In this document: positions 43,025 through 52,435 of the stretch, in pieces
Numbering within the stretch: position 1 is the stretch's first letter
How the letters are laid out: each line of letters opens with the position of its first letter
NCBI RefSeq assembly: GCF_001613205.1
Contig: NZ_BDBX01000008.1
Location: 124,001 to 188,000, forward strand
Source of the DNA: Nocardia sienata NBRC 100364
GTDB lineage: Bacteria > Actinomycetota > Actinomycetes > Mycobacteriales > Mycobacteriaceae
Direction: 5' to 3'
DNA: 64,000 bases
Program-made: the position numbers and the translations under genes
Notes under the pieces: model-generated
What the model was told of the DNA's origin: nothing
What the model saw: the letters and a program-made list of their open reading frames with translations, nothing else
Databases searched by the model: none

Positions 43025-44398
43025 GTGAGACCGAAGCGCATAGCCGCCGGCCTGATCGCCGTGGCATTGCTCGCCACCGCCGGTTGCGGAGGCCGTACCG
43101 GGACCGAAACCGAGAACACGTCGTCCGGTGACTCGGTGGTCGCCGATTTCGGGGACCTGACCGGTGTATGCCAGGACGGTGACGCCTCCGGGGCAACGAC
43201 CCAGGGCGTCACCGACACCGAGATCACCGTCGGCGTCTTCTCCGATGTCGGCTATTCGAAGAACCCGGAGTTCGTCGACGCGGCGAAGGTGTTCACTTCG
43301 TGGTGCAATGCCGCGGGCGGGATCAACGGCCGCACAATCACCACCCAAACCCGCGATGCCAAGCTGATGGCGGTACGCCAGAAGATGGTGGAGGCCTGCC
43401 GGACCGATTTCGCGTTGGTGGGCGGGGGTGCCGGGCTCGACGGTCTGGGCGTGAAGGAACGCCTGGAGTGCACCCTGCCCGATATCCCGGCGCAGGTCTC
43501 CCAGCAGCCCAATCTCGGCACCGATCTGCAGGTGATCCCCTCACCCAGCACCTATGCCCACTACGACCCCTACAACGCCTTCCGGCGGTGGCTGACCACG
43601 GAGGCCTACCCGCAGTCGGCCGGCGCGGTCGGGATCATCAACGGCGACTCCCCGGTCACCAAGGTCCTCGGTGACAAGGCCGTCGAATCGCTGAAGGCGA
43701 TGGGCGCGAATGTCATCTACAACGAGCTGTACCCGGTCGGCGGGGTGACCGACTGGACACCCTACGCGCAGGCCATCAAGAGCAGCGGGGTCCGCGGGCT
43801 GATCTGGTACGGCGAGGACGCGCCGCTGGCCAAACTCGAGGAGAAGCTGACCTCGATGGACTACAAGCTCGACTGGATCGACCCGAACAACAACGCTTTC
43901 CGGCCCGACTACGTCGACCTGCTCGGGCGCTCGGCGAGTTACCAGAACAACCTGGTGGATCTGGGCGGGGTGGTACCGCCGCAGCTGGCCGGCGAATCCG
44001 AGGCCATGCAGCAATTGCAGGATCTGTACCAGAAGTACGCGCCGGACGCGGTGATCACCCTGCCGGCCGTCCGTGCCTTCTCGGCCTGGTTGCTGTTCGC
44101 GAAAGCGGCGAGCAGCTGCGGTGCCGAGCTGACCCGGACCTGCCTGATCGAGGCGGCGCAGAAAGAGAACGCCTGGAGCGGGGGCGGGCTGCACAGTCCG
44201 AACGACCTCACCAACAAAGACGCTCCGCCCACCTGCTTCAACGTCATGCAAGCGACTCCCGACGGCTGGAAGCCCGCCGAATTCGGTGCCGACAACGGGC
44301 TGTTCCGCTGCAACACCCCGCCCTATCGCTACACCGGTAACTACGGCGAGCCGATGACGCTCGCCGATGTCGGCAAGACCATGGCCGACGTCGAGTAA
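43025..44398 (+). CDS. ABC transporter substrate-binding lipoprotein (LivJ-like)
   Basis: A 457-residue periplasmic-type binding protein with a lipoprotein signal (KRIAAGLIAVALLATAGC, Cys about 21). The Leu/Ile/Val-binding fold follows: TDTEITVGVFSDVGYSKNPE, GINGRTITTQTRDAKLM and GVRGLIWYGEDAPLAKLEEK. Such proteins bind branched-chain amino acids, amides, urea or aromatic and steroid-like acids. GTG 43025 follows GAAAGGA. It is the first of 11 co-directional genes with catabolic enzymes, so the ligand is probably the carboxylic acid degraded by them. Confidence 0.87.
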   Translation: MRPKRIAAGLIAVALLATAGCGGRTGTETENTSSGDSVVADFGDLTGVCQDGDASGATTQGVTDTEITVGVFSDVGYSKNPEFVDAAKVFTSWCNAAGGINGRTITTQTRDAKLMAVRQKMVEACRTDFALVGGGAGLDGLGVKERLECTLPDIPAQVSQQPNLGTDLQVIPSPSTYAHYDPYNAFRRWLTTEAYPQSAGAVGIINGDSPVTKVLGDKAVESLKAMGANVIYNELYPVGGVTDWTPYAQAIKSSGVRGLIWYGEDAPLAKLEEKLTSMDYKLDWIDPNNNAFRPDYVDLLGRSASYQNNLVDLGGVVPPQLAGESEAMQQLQDLYQKYAPDAVITLPAVRAFSAWLLFAKAASSCGAELTRTCLIEAAQKENAWSGGGLHSPNDLTNKDAPPTCFNVMQATPDGWKPAEFGADNGLFRCNTPPYRYTGNYGEPMTLADVGKTMADVE

Positions 44399-44404
44399 TC
44401 GATC

Positions 44405-46531
44405 ATGGATCAATTCCTCGCCTTCGGGATCGTCGGGCTGAGCACCGCCGCTGTCTACGCCGTCATCGGCAGCGGTCTGGTGCTCACCCATACGACCACC
44501 GGCATCTTCAACTTCGCACACGGCGCCGCCGGCATGATGGCGGCGTTCTCGTACTGGCAGCTCACCGCCGGCTGGGATGTCCCGGTCCCGATCGCCCTGG
44601 CGATCGTGCTGCTGGTACTGGCGCCGCTGTCCGGTCTGCTGGTGGAGCGGGCGTTGCGGGCGGTCCAGGGTCTCGGTGACGCGGAGAAACTCGTGATGAC
44701 GGTCGCGCTGCTGAGTGGGCTCATCGCCACCGCGCGCTGGATCTGGGATCCGATGCAGGCCCGCACCCTGCCCAACTTCTTCGCCGAGACCGAACCCCTC
44801 CGGATCGGATCGGCCACCGTCACCTGGCATCAGGCGCTCACCATGCTGGTGGCGGTCGCCGTCGCGGTGGGTCTGCGGGTGCTGCTGTTCAACACCCGCA
44901 CCGGGGCGGAGATGCGGGCCACCGTCGACGATCGGGCGCTGGCCGGGCTCACCGGCGCGGACCCGATCCGGGCCAACCGGGTCGCGTGGATCCTGGGCAT
45001 CGAATTGGCCGCCGTGGGCGGCATTCTCATCGCTCCGACGGTCTCGCTGGACGCCGCCACGCTGTCGCTGCTCATCGTCAGCGCCTACACCGCGGCCATC
45101 TTCGGCCGCCTGCGCAGCCTGCCGATGACCTTCGTCGGCGCGATCGTGGTCGGGCTCATGGAAAGCTACCTGACCGGGTATCTGCCGCAGAACGAATACC
45201 TGCCCGGACTTCGGCTCGCCGCGCCGGCGCTGTTGCTGCTGATCGCGCTGCTGCTCTTCCCGCACGGCCGGTTGCGCGGCCGCGACCGCAAACTCAGCCC
45301 GGTACCCACCCCCTCGCGCGGCGGTGCGCTGTTCTTCGCCGGCGTGATCGCGCTGCTCGGCCTGATGGTCGCCACCACGCTCGGCGAGAGCGATCTGATC
45401 GCCTACGGTCCGATGTTCGCCTTCGGTGTCATCGCGCTGTCGTTCGTCCCGCTGTCCGGTTACGCGGGACAAATCTCGCTGGCCCAGCTCAGCATGGCCG
45501 GTATCGGCGCGGTCGCCTACGCCCATCTGGCCCCGGACGGGCAGTGGTGGGGGTTGCTCGGGGCGGTACTGATCGCGGCCGTCGCGGGCGCGGTGGTCGC
45601 GGTGCCGGCGCTGCGCTTGTCCGGGGTGTATCTCGCCCTGGGCACCGCGGCCTTCGCGGTGATCCTGGACCGGTGGATCTTCACCCTGCCCGCCTTCGAG
45701 ATCGGCGGCGTGCGGATCGCGTTCTTCGACCAGGGCTCGGTGGAAGTGGCCGGAGTGAACCTCTTCGGGCTGAAACTGGACGAGACCGCGCAGATCACCG
45801 TTTTCGCGGCGGTCTGCCTGGCATTGGCCACCCTCGGTGTCGCGGTGCTGCGCCGCGGGCGCTTCGGTCGCCGGCTGATCGCGTTGCGCGACAGCGAGGC
45901 CGCCTACGCCACCCTCGGCGGCAACCTGCTGCTGGCCAAGGTCGCGGTCTTCGCGCTCAGTGCGGGCCTGGCCGGATTGGGCGGCGCGCTCTACGGCATG
46001 CAGATCGGGTCGGTGACACCGGAACAGTTCAATTTCGTGGCCGGTATGCCGATCTTCCTGGTGGCCGTATTCGCCGGACTCGGCGCCCTGGGCAACGGGC
46101 TGTTCGTCGGTGTCGCGCTCTACGGGCCGCTGCTGGCGGTCCCGGTGCTCTTCCCGTCCACCGAGAACCTGATCCATGTGATCCCGGCGCTGGCCGGTAT
46201 CGCCTTCGGTGGCGGTGTGGTGAGCCACGGTGCCGTGGCGCGGATGCGGGAGGGTTTCGAGGCGGCCATCCGCAACCGGGTGGCCTTGGCCGCCATGATC
46301 GGTATCCCGGTGGTGCTGTGGCTGCTGCGGCTGGCCGGTGCCGTCGACGGCTGGATCCTGTTCTGGGGCTCGGTGATCGGTGTTCTCGCGGTGCGGATAT
46401 GGGCGAACAACCGGGAGCAGCGCGTCGCCGCGAGCGAACCGGATGTACCGGTCGAATGGTGGGGTGTGAAACGCCCGTGGCGAGCCACGGACAAGGAGGT
46501 GCTCGACCATGCCGTCACTGCTGCACGTTAG
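44405..46531 (+). CDS. ABC permease, LivH-LivM fusion
   Basis: A 708-residue membrane protein joining the two inner-membrane subunits of a branched-chain-amino-acid-type ABC importer. Residues 1-285 are LivH-like (IFNFAHGAAGMMAAFSYWQL, then the coupling helix NTRTGAEMRATVDDRALAGL). Residues 315-640 are LivM-like (VPLSGYAGQISLAQLSMAG, then GRRLIALRDSEAAYATLGGN and GSVTPEQFNFVAGMPIFLV). A last hydrophobic helix and a basic tail follow. Two separate genes are usual. It begins six bases after the binding-protein stop and overlaps the ATPase gene by 23 bases. Confidence 0.88.
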   Translation: MDQFLAFGIVGLSTAAVYAVIGSGLVLTHTTTGIFNFAHGAAGMMAAFSYWQLTAGWDVPVPIALAIVLLVLAPLSGLLVERALRAVQGLGDAEKLVMTVALLSGLIATARWIWDPMQARTLPNFFAETEPLRIGSATVTWHQALTMLVAVAVAVGLRVLLFNTRTGAEMRATVDDRALAGLTGADPIRANRVAWILGIELAAVGGILIAPTVSLDAATLSLLIVSAYTAAIFGRLRSLPMTFVGAIVVGLMESYLTGYLPQNEYLPGLRLAAPALLLLIALLLFPHGRLRGRDRKLSPVPTPSRGGALFFAGVIALLGLMVATTLGESDLIAYGPMFAFGVIALSFVPLSGYAGQISLAQLSMAGIGAVAYAHLAPDGQWWGLLGAVLIAAVAGAVVAVPALRLSGVYLALGTAAFAVILDRWIFTLPAFEIGGVRIAFFDQGSVEVAGVNLFGLKLDETAQITVFAAVCLALATLGVAVLRRGRFGRRLIALRDSEAAYATLGGNLLLAKVAVFALSAGLAGLGGALYGMQIGSVTPEQFNFVAGMPIFLVAVFAGLGALGNGLFVGVALYGPLLAVPVLFPSTENLIHVIPALAGIAFGGGVVSHGAVARMREGFEAAIRNRVALAAMIGIPVVLWLLRLAGAVDGWILFWGSVIGVLAVRIWANNREQRVAASEPDVPVEWWGVKRPWRATDKEVLDHAVTAAR

Positions 46532-47222
46532 CGATGTCACCGTGACCTTCGGCGGCCGGCGGGCCCTCGACGGTGCCGGGCTGCGCGCCGAGGCCGGGCA
46601 GGTCACCGGCCTGATCGGCCCCAACGGAGCGGGGAAGAGCACCCTGTTCGATGTGATCTGCGGATTGCGGCGTCCCGCGGCGGGCCGGGTCCGGCTGAGT
46701 GAGAAGGACATCACCCGACTGGCTCCGGCGCGCCGGGCCCGGCACGGGATGGCACGCACCTTCCAGCGGCTCGAACTGTTCGGCCGGCTCTCGGTCCGCG
46801 ACAACCTGCTCGTGGCCGCCGAACTCGGCCCGCACCGGCGGCGCGCCGCGCAGCTCACCGACGAGATCATCGACCGTCTCGAACTGGGCGCCCGCGCCGG
46901 CGATCTCGCCGACGCCCTGCCCACCGGCCTGGCCCGGCTCGTCGAAGTGGGCCGGGCGCTGGCCGTGCGGCCCACACTGCTGCTGCTCGACGAACCCGCC
47001 GCCGGGCAGGACAGTACGGAAACGGACCGGTTCGCCGGGCTGCTGCGTTCGGTCGCCGCCGACGGCACCGCCGTGGTGCTGGTCGAACACGATATGGGCC
47101 TGGTGATGAACGTCTGCGATCACGTGTACGTCCTGGACCTCGGCACGGTGATCGCCGACGGGACCCCGGAGCGGATACGCGCCGACGAACACGTCCTTGC
47201 CGCATACCTGGGGGCCGCATGA
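46509..47222 (+). CDS. ABC transporter ATP-binding protein (LivG-like)
   Basis: A 237-residue ATPase: Walker A GLIGPNGAGKSTLFDVICG (about residue 37), the LivG-type EKDITRLAPARRARHGMART, then Walker B LLLLDEPAAGQD and the His switch LVEHDMGLVMN. The signature motif is altered: instead of LSxGQ it reads LPTGLARLVEVGRALA. ATPase activity may depend on the partner subunit, whose signature is intact. Overlaps with the permease before and with LivF after indicate tight coupling. Confidence 0.87.
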   Translation: MPSLLHVSDVTVTFGGRRALDGAGLRAEAGQVTGLIGPNGAGKSTLFDVICGLRRPAAGRVRLSEKDITRLAPARRARHGMARTFQRLELFGRLSVRDNLLVAAELGPHRRRAAQLTDEIIDRLELGARAGDLADALPTGLARLVEVGRALAVRPTLLLLDEPAAGQDSTETDRFAGLLRSVAADGTAVVLVEHDMGLVMNVCDHVYVLDLGTVIADGTPERIRADEHVLAAYLGAA

Positions 47223-47926
47223 GCACCTTGCTGGAACTACGCGGTATCCGCGCCGCCTACGGGGCGATCACCGTATTGCACGGTGTCGATCTGAGTGTGC
47301 GCGCGGGCGAGGTGGTCGCGCTGCTCGGCCCCAACGGCGCCGGTAAGACCACCACGCTCTCGGTCGCGGCCGGGGTGCATCCGATCGCGGAGGGGGAACT
47401 CCGCCTCGGCGGCCGCGTGGTGAACGGCGTCGACCCCCGGGATCTGGCCCGCGCGGGGGTCTGCCTGATTCCCGAGGGCCGGGGCATCTTCCCGAACCTC
47501 ACCGTGCGCGACAACCTGCTCATGATGACCTTCACCGGCCGACCCCGCGAACAGATCGAGGAGATCGCCTTCGCCCGTTTCCCGATCCTGGCCCAGCGGG
47601 CCGGACAGACCGCGGGCACGCTCTCCGGCGGTGAACAGCAGATGCTGGCACTGGCGCGTGGCCTGGCCACCGATCCGGCGGTGCTGATGCTGGACGAATT
47701 GTCCATGGGTCTCGCGCCGCTGGTGGTGGGCCGGCTCTACGAACAGGTCGCCGAGATCGCCCGGCAGGGCGTCGCGGTGCTCGTCGTCGAACAGTTCGCC
47801 GCCGCCGTACTGGATATCGCCGACTCCGCCGCCGTCCTGGTGCGCGGCCGCGTCGAATATCAGGGCCCGCCCGACCAAGGGCTCCGCAACGAATTGGCCA
47901 CTCTCTACCTAGGAAGTTCCGCATGA
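47219..47926 (+). CDS. ABC transporter ATP-binding protein (LivF-like)
   Basis: A 235-residue ATPase: Walker A LLGPNGAGKTTTLSVAAG (about residue 38), the LivF region GVCLIPEGRGIFPNLTVRDN, an intact signature TLSGGEQQMLALARGLA, Walker B VLMLDELSMGLAP and VLVVEQFAAAVLDIAD. It should pair with the LivG-like subunit on the fused permease. Its ATG overlaps the LivG stop and its own stop overlaps the following gene. Confidence 0.9.
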   Translation: MSTLLELRGIRAAYGAITVLHGVDLSVRAGEVVALLGPNGAGKTTTLSVAAGVHPIAEGELRLGGRVVNGVDPRDLARAGVCLIPEGRGIFPNLTVRDNLLMMTFTGRPREQIEEIAFARFPILAQRAGQTAGTLSGGEQQMLALARGLATDPAVLMLDELSMGLAPLVVGRLYEQVAEIARQGVAVLVVEQFAAAVLDIADSAAVLVRGRVEYQGPPDQGLRNELATLYLGSSA

Positions 47927-48300
47927 CCGACTCGACCCGGGCCGACCGTTTCGTCGCCGAGCTCGCCGAACTGAAGATCCCCGACCCCGCCGCCGGCCGC
48001 GGCGCGCTGTGGTTGCGCGCGGGCGTGGCACTGCTGATTCTCGGGCCGGTGGTGACGGTGCCGGCATACCTGATGTCGCACAACACCTCCGACGCGCTGG
48101 TCCAGCGGGACGCGCTCGTCATCGCGCTGGCCGGGGTGGCGCTGAGCATCGTGGGGGCGGCGCTGTTCCTGCGCTACTCCTTGACCGGGGTGCTGCGGTA
48201 CTGGATGGCCCGGCAGTCCTACGACCTGGCCCTGCTGGCCGAGCGGCTGCCCGGGGTGGCCGAGAAGGAACCCGGTGAGGTCGCGGTGCCACAGCGGTGA
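47923..48300 (+). CDS. Small two-helix membrane protein
   Basis: A 125-residue protein with an acidic N-terminus (ADRFVAELAELKIPDPAAGR) and two transmembrane helices (LWLRAGVALLILGPVVTVPA and ALVIALAGVALSIVGAALFL), then an amphipathic stretch and a charged tail. The family is not recognised. It overlaps LivF by four bases, so it is made with the importer and may be an accessory subunit, but no function can be shown from the sequence. Confidence 0.65.
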   Translation: MTDSTRADRFVAELAELKIPDPAAGRGALWLRAGVALLILGPVVTVPAYLMSHNTSDALVQRDALVIALAGVALSIVGAALFLRYSLTGVLRYWMARQSYDLALLAERLPGVAEKEPGEVAVPQR

Positions 48301-48430
48301 GAGTCCGCGGCCTACCGCGGTGAACCGCACCGGGACAGCGGCGGTCGGCCGCGCCGGGCCACCGCGGTGGGGCCGGGTGCGCGGCGGCGGTGCGCGGCCG
48401 CGCACCCGGCGACGACGAGAGGGAGTTGAT

Positions 48431-49609
48431 GTGTCCGACGGTATGAGTTTCGAACTGAGCGAGGATCAGCGGCTGATCCGCGACTCCGTGGCCGAACTGG
48501 CCCGGAAATTCGACGATCAGTACTGGATGGAGAAGGACCGGGAACACGAATTCCCCACCGAGTTCTATCGCGCCATCGCCGACGGCGGCTGGCTGGGCCT
48601 GTGTATCCCGGAGGAATACGGCGGACACGGTCTGGGGATCACCGAGGCCTCGATCCTCGCCGAACAGGTGTCGCGATCCGGCGGCGGAATGAACGCCGCC
48701 ACCTCGATCCATATGTCGATTTTCGGTATGCAACCGGTGATCGTGCACGGTTCCGAAGAGCTGAAGCAGCGCACGCTGCCGCGGGTCGCCCGCGGTGACC
48801 TGCACGTCTGTTTCGGGGTCACCGAACCGGGCGCGGGCCTGGACACCAGCCGGATCACCACCTTCGCCCGCCGCGACGGCGACCACTACGTGGTCAACGG
48901 CCGCAAGGTCTGGATCTCCAAGGCGCTGGAGTCGGAGAAGATCCTGCTGCTGACCCGCACGGGGAAATACGACGATGTCGAGAAGAAGACCGACGGCATG
49001 ACGCTGTTTCTCACCGATATCGACCGCGCCCATATCGATATCCGGCCCATCCCGAAGATGGGCCGCAATGCGGTGTCCTCCAACGAGTTGTTCATCGACG
49101 ATCTGCGCATACCGGTCGAGGACCGGGTGGGGGAAGAGGGCCGCGGGTTCGAGTATCTGCTCGACGGCCTGAATCCCGAGCGGATGCTCATCGCCGCCGA
49201 AGCGCTCGGGCTGGGCCGGGTCGCGCTGGATCGGGCGGTCCGGTACGCGAACGAGCGGGAGGTCTTCGGGCGGCCGATCGGCAAGAACCAGGGCATCCAG
49301 TTCCCGCTCGCCGATTCGCTGGCCCGGCTGGACGCGGCCGAGCTCGTGCTGCGCAAGGCGACCTGGTTGTACGACCAGGGCAAACCATGTGGCCGAGAGG
49401 CCAATACCGCGAAATACCTGTGCGCGGAAGCGGGTTTCGCGGCCGCCGACCGGGCAATGCAGACGCACGGTGGTATGGGCTATTCGGAGGAGTACCACAT
49501 CTCCCGGTATTTCCGGGAGTCGCGGGTCATGCGAATCGCACCGATCAGTCAGGAAATGATCCTCAACTATCTGGGGTCGCACGTATTGGGAATGCCGAGG
49601 AGTTACTGA
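48431..49609 (+). CDS. Acyl-CoA dehydrogenase
   Basis: A 392-residue acyl-CoA dehydrogenase: start MSFELSEDQRLIRDSVAELA, middle domain GVTEPGAGLDTSRITTFARR and YVVNGRKVWISKALESEKI, C-terminal ANEREVFGRPIGKNQGIQF and QTHGGMGYSEEYHISRYFRE. The GLDTSRITTFA loop differs from the usual GSDxxxxxTxA. GTG 48431 follows GGGAG; ATG 48443 is possible. It is the first catabolic gene after the transporter, with a 130-base gap, and overlaps the SDR gene by three bases. Confidence 0.88.
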   Translation: MSDGMSFELSEDQRLIRDSVAELARKFDDQYWMEKDREHEFPTEFYRAIADGGWLGLCIPEEYGGHGLGITEASILAEQVSRSGGGMNAATSIHMSIFGMQPVIVHGSEELKQRTLPRVARGDLHVCFGVTEPGAGLDTSRITTFARRDGDHYVVNGRKVWISKALESEKILLLTRTGKYDDVEKKTDGMTLFLTDIDRAHIDIRPIPKMGRNAVSSNELFIDDLRIPVEDRVGEEGRGFEYLLDGLNPERMLIAAEALGLGRVALDRAVRYANEREVFGRPIGKNQGIQFPLADSLARLDAAELVLRKATWLYDQGKPCGREANTAKYLCAEAGFAAADRAMQTHGGMGYSEEYHISRYFRESRVMRIAPISQEMILNYLGSHVLGMPRSY

Positions 49610-50376
49610 TGGCAGCGAACAACGGTTTGTTCGATCTGACCGGCCGCACGGCCCTGGTCACCGGGGCGGCGGGCGGTATCGGCTCGGCGGTGGCCCGGGC
49701 GCTGGCCGCCCAGGGGGCCGCGGTGCTGGTCACCGACCTCGACGGCGGCGCCGCGGGGGCGGTCGCCGAGAAGATCACCGCCGACGGCGGTACGGCGCAG
49801 GCGTGCGCCCTGAATGTGGCCGACCCCGATTCCGCGGTGGCCGCCGCCCGGCAGGCCGCCGAATTGGGCGGCGGGACGGTCACTATCGTGGTGAACAATG
49901 CCGGGATCACGGCGCCGGCCATGTTCCCGAAGACCACGCCGGACTCCATGCGCAAGATATTCGATGTGCACGTGCTGGGTACGTTCAACTGCAGTCAGGC
50001 GGCCCTGCCGTACCTGCCCACCGATGGCACCGGCCGCATCATCAACGTGACCTCCTCCGCGGGCCTCACCGGAACCCTCGGCCAGGTCAACTATTCCGCC
50101 GCCAAGGCCGGGATCATCGGCATCACCAAATCGCTGGCCCGCGAACTGGCCCGGAAGAACATCCTGGTGAACGCGCTCGCGCCGCTGGCCGCGACGCCCA
50201 TGACCGAAACCATCCGCACCGACGACAAATTCGCGGAGCAGATGCTCAACCGGATACCGCTGCGCCGCTGGGCCGAACCCGACGAGGTCGCGGGCGCGTT
50301 CGTCTTCCTGGCCTCCGATGCCGCGTCGTTCGTGACCGGCCAGGTGTTGCCGGTCGACGGCGGCATGGTCATGTGA
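49609..50376 (+). CDS. Short-chain dehydrogenase/reductase (FabG-like)
   Basis: A 255-residue SDR: ALVTGAAGGIGSAVARALAA (about residue 13), NNAGITAPAMFP, TSSAGLTGTLGQVNYSAAKA with the catalytic Ser, Tyr and Lys (about 140-158) and the ending GQVLPVDGGMVM. It probably oxidises a 3-hydroxyacyl-CoA after the hydratase step. It overlaps the dehydrogenase before it (TGATG) and the CoA-transferase after it. Confidence 0.88.
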   Translation: MAANNGLFDLTGRTALVTGAAGGIGSAVARALAAQGAAVLVTDLDGGAAGAVAEKITADGGTAQACALNVADPDSAVAAARQAAELGGGTVTIVVNNAGITAPAMFPKTTPDSMRKIFDVHVLGTFNCSQAALPYLPTDGTGRIINVTSSAGLTGTLGQVNYSAAKAGIIGITKSLARELARKNILVNALAPLAATPMTETIRTDDKFAEQMLNRIPLRRWAEPDEVAGAFVFLASDAASFVTGQVLPVDGGMVM

Positions 50377-51605
50377 TGGCCGCCGCCGGACCGTTGGCCG
50401 GAGTGCTGGTGGTGGCGTTGGAACAGGCGGTATCGGCGCCCATGTGCACCCGCACCCTCGCCGATTTCGGCGCCCGGGTGATCAAGGTGGAGAACCCGGC
50501 CGGCGGTGATTTCGCCCGGCATTACGACGATGTGGTGGCGGGCCAGGCGGCACATTTCGTCTGGGTCAACCGGGGCAAGGAGTCGGTCACCCTCGACCTG
50601 AAATCCGACCGGGGTCTGGCGGTGCTGCACGAATTGCTGGCCCGCGCGGATGTGCTGGTGTCGAATCTGGCGCCGGGCGCCACCGCGCGGCTCGGCCTGG
50701 CCCCCGCCGACCTGGCCGAGCGGCATCCATATCTGATCGCGCTGGAGATAGACGGTTTCGGGGCGGGCGGCCCGCTGTCGCACAAACGCGCCTACGATCT
50801 GCTCGTCCAGGCGGAGTCCGGGGTGTGCTCGGTGACCGGGCGCCCGGGCGAACCGGCCAAGCCCGGCCCGGCGGTGGCGGATGTGACCACGGGACTGTAT
50901 GCGGCACTGTCGATCATGGCCCAGCTGTGCGGACGGTATCGCGAGACCGGTACAGCCGGCGGGTCCATCGGTATCAGTCTCTTCGACACCATGGCCGAGA
51001 TGATGGGTTACCACCTGAACTACACCCGGCATTCCGGGGTGGAGCAGCAGCCGCTCGGCATGAGCTCGCCCGCGGTGGCGCCCTACGGCGCCTACGCCAC
51101 CGGGGACGGGCAGACCGTGGTGCTCGGCACCACCAACGACCGGGAGTGGCAGCGGCTGGCCCGGGAGATCCTGGGCCGCCCGGACCTCGCAGGCGACGAC
51201 CGTTTCCGGTCCAATTCCGACCGGGTACGCAACCGTGCGCCGCTGGACGAGGCCATCGGCGACTGGTGTGCCCGGCACACCCTGGCCGAGGTGCAGAAGG
51301 CCGCCGACGAGGCCGGTATCGGCAACGCGCGGTACAACACCGCGGCCGAGATGATCGACCATCCGCAGCTCGCGGCCCGCGATCGCTGGCGTGCGGTGGA
51401 CAGCCCCGGCGGTCCGGTGCCCGCCCTGCTGCCGCCGGCCGTGATCCGCGGTTTCGATCCACCGATGGGCGCGGTTCCGGGACTGGGCGAGCACACCGAC
51501 GCCGTGCTGCGGGAACTGGGCCGGTCGGCGGCGGAGATCGACGAGCTGCGCGCCGACGCGGTGATCGGGCCCGGATACCGGGCTGCGGGCGCGGGGGAGC
51601 GGTAA
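50376..51605 (+). CDS. CoA-transferase family III (CaiB/BaiF)
   Basis: A 409-residue class III CoA-transferase: LAGVLVVALEQAVSAPMCTR (residues 7-26), DFGARVIKVENPAGGDFARH, VWVNRGKESVTLDLKSDRGL, and the catalytic aspartate in VADVTTGLYAAL (about residue 170). It moves CoA from an acyl-CoA donor to the free acid, an alternative to ATP-dependent activation. It is in the importer operon, so it could activate the transported acid. ATG 50376 overlaps the SDR stop and its stop overlaps the hydratase start. Confidence 0.9.
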   Translation: MAAAGPLAGVLVVALEQAVSAPMCTRTLADFGARVIKVENPAGGDFARHYDDVVAGQAAHFVWVNRGKESVTLDLKSDRGLAVLHELLARADVLVSNLAPGATARLGLAPADLAERHPYLIALEIDGFGAGGPLSHKRAYDLLVQAESGVCSVTGRPGEPAKPGPAVADVTTGLYAALSIMAQLCGRYRETGTAGGSIGISLFDTMAEMMGYHLNYTRHSGVEQQPLGMSSPAVAPYGAYATGDGQTVVLGTTNDREWQRLAREILGRPDLAGDDRFRSNSDRVRNRAPLDEAIGDWCARHTLAEVQKAADEAGIGNARYNTAAEMIDHPQLAARDRWRAVDSPGGPVPALLPPAVIRGFDPPMGAVPGLGEHTDAVLRELGRSAAEIDELRADAVIGPGYRAAGAGER

Positions 51606-52435
51606 TGACGAACAGCGAGTCGCCCGCCGGCGAACCCGAGCTACTGGTGGCCGACCGGGCCGGAGTGCGGACGGTGACCCTGAACCGGCCGCACCGCAAG
51701 AACGCCATGACCTGGGCGATGTGGCGGGAACTGGCGGATGTCCTGCGCGATACCGGCGGCGACCGGTCGGTGCGTGCGCTGGTGCTCACCGGGGCCGGGG
51801 GCGCTTTCTGTTCGGGGGCCGATATCTCGGTACCCGATGCCCGGCACCCCATGGACAAACTGCGGATCTTCACCGATCTGGCCCTGCAACTGCACGAACT
51901 GCCGATCCCCACCGTCGCGAAGGTGACCGGAGTGGCGGTCGGCGCCGGGTGGAATCTTGCCCTGGGCTGCGATCTGGTGGTCGCCACCCCGGGGGCGACA
52001 TTCGCGCAGATCTTCGCGCGGCGCGGACTGTCGGTGGATCTCGGCGGTTCGTGGTTGCTGCCGAAACTGGTCGGGCTCCAGCAGGCCAAACGCCTGGCTC
52101 TGCTGGCCGAGACCGTCGACGCCGCCCGGGCCGAAGCGCTGGGACTGGTCACCTGGGTGATCGCGGACGCCGAGATAGACGCGTTCACCGCGGATCTCGC
52201 GGACCGGCTCGCGGCCGGACCGCCGGTCGCGCTGGCACAGACCAAAGCCTTACTGAACGAGGGTGCAGACTCGACCTTACGAGAGGCTCTGGCCGGCGAG
52301 GCCCGGGCCCAGGGAGTCAATTTCGCTACCGCCGACGCGCCGGAGGCGTACGCGGCCTTCGCCGGGAAACGCGCCCCGCGTTTCACCGGCGCCTGGTCGC
52401 TGCCCCCGGCCGGCGGCGAGAAGGAGAGCGGGTAG
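51605..52435 (+). CDS. Enoyl-CoA hydratase/isomerase family protein
   Basis: A 276-residue crotonase: VRTVTLNRPHRKNAMTWAMW (about residue 22), AGGAFCSGADISVPDARHPM, VTGVAVGAGWNLALGCDLVV and FARRGLSVDLGGSWLLPKLV. The two residues that act as acid/base in true hydratases are not clearly both present, so isomerase or hydrolase activity is possible. ATG 51605 shares a base with the transferase stop, and the thiolase starts right after its own stop. Confidence 0.87.
   Translation: MTNSESPAGEPELLVADRAGVRTVTLNRPHRKNAMTWAMWRELADVLRDTGGDRSVRALVLTGAGGAFCSGADISVPDARHPMDKLRIFTDLALQLHELPIPTVAKVTGVAVGAGWNLALGCDLVVATPGATFAQIFARRGLSVDLGGSWLLPKLVGLQQAKRLALLAETVDAARAEALGLVTWVIADAEIDAFTADLADRLAAGPPVALAQTKALLNEGADSTLREALAGEARAQGVNFATADAPEAYAAFAGKRAPRFTGAWSLPPAGGEKESG

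Noticed and set aside
43541..47068. A very long minus-strand open frame (1175 codons) across the ABC transporter genes
   Set aside because: Its product is rich in His, Arg, Gln, Gly and Asp with no motifs, and it lies antisense to clear permease and ATPase genes. High-G+C coding DNA commonly gives such shadow frames.
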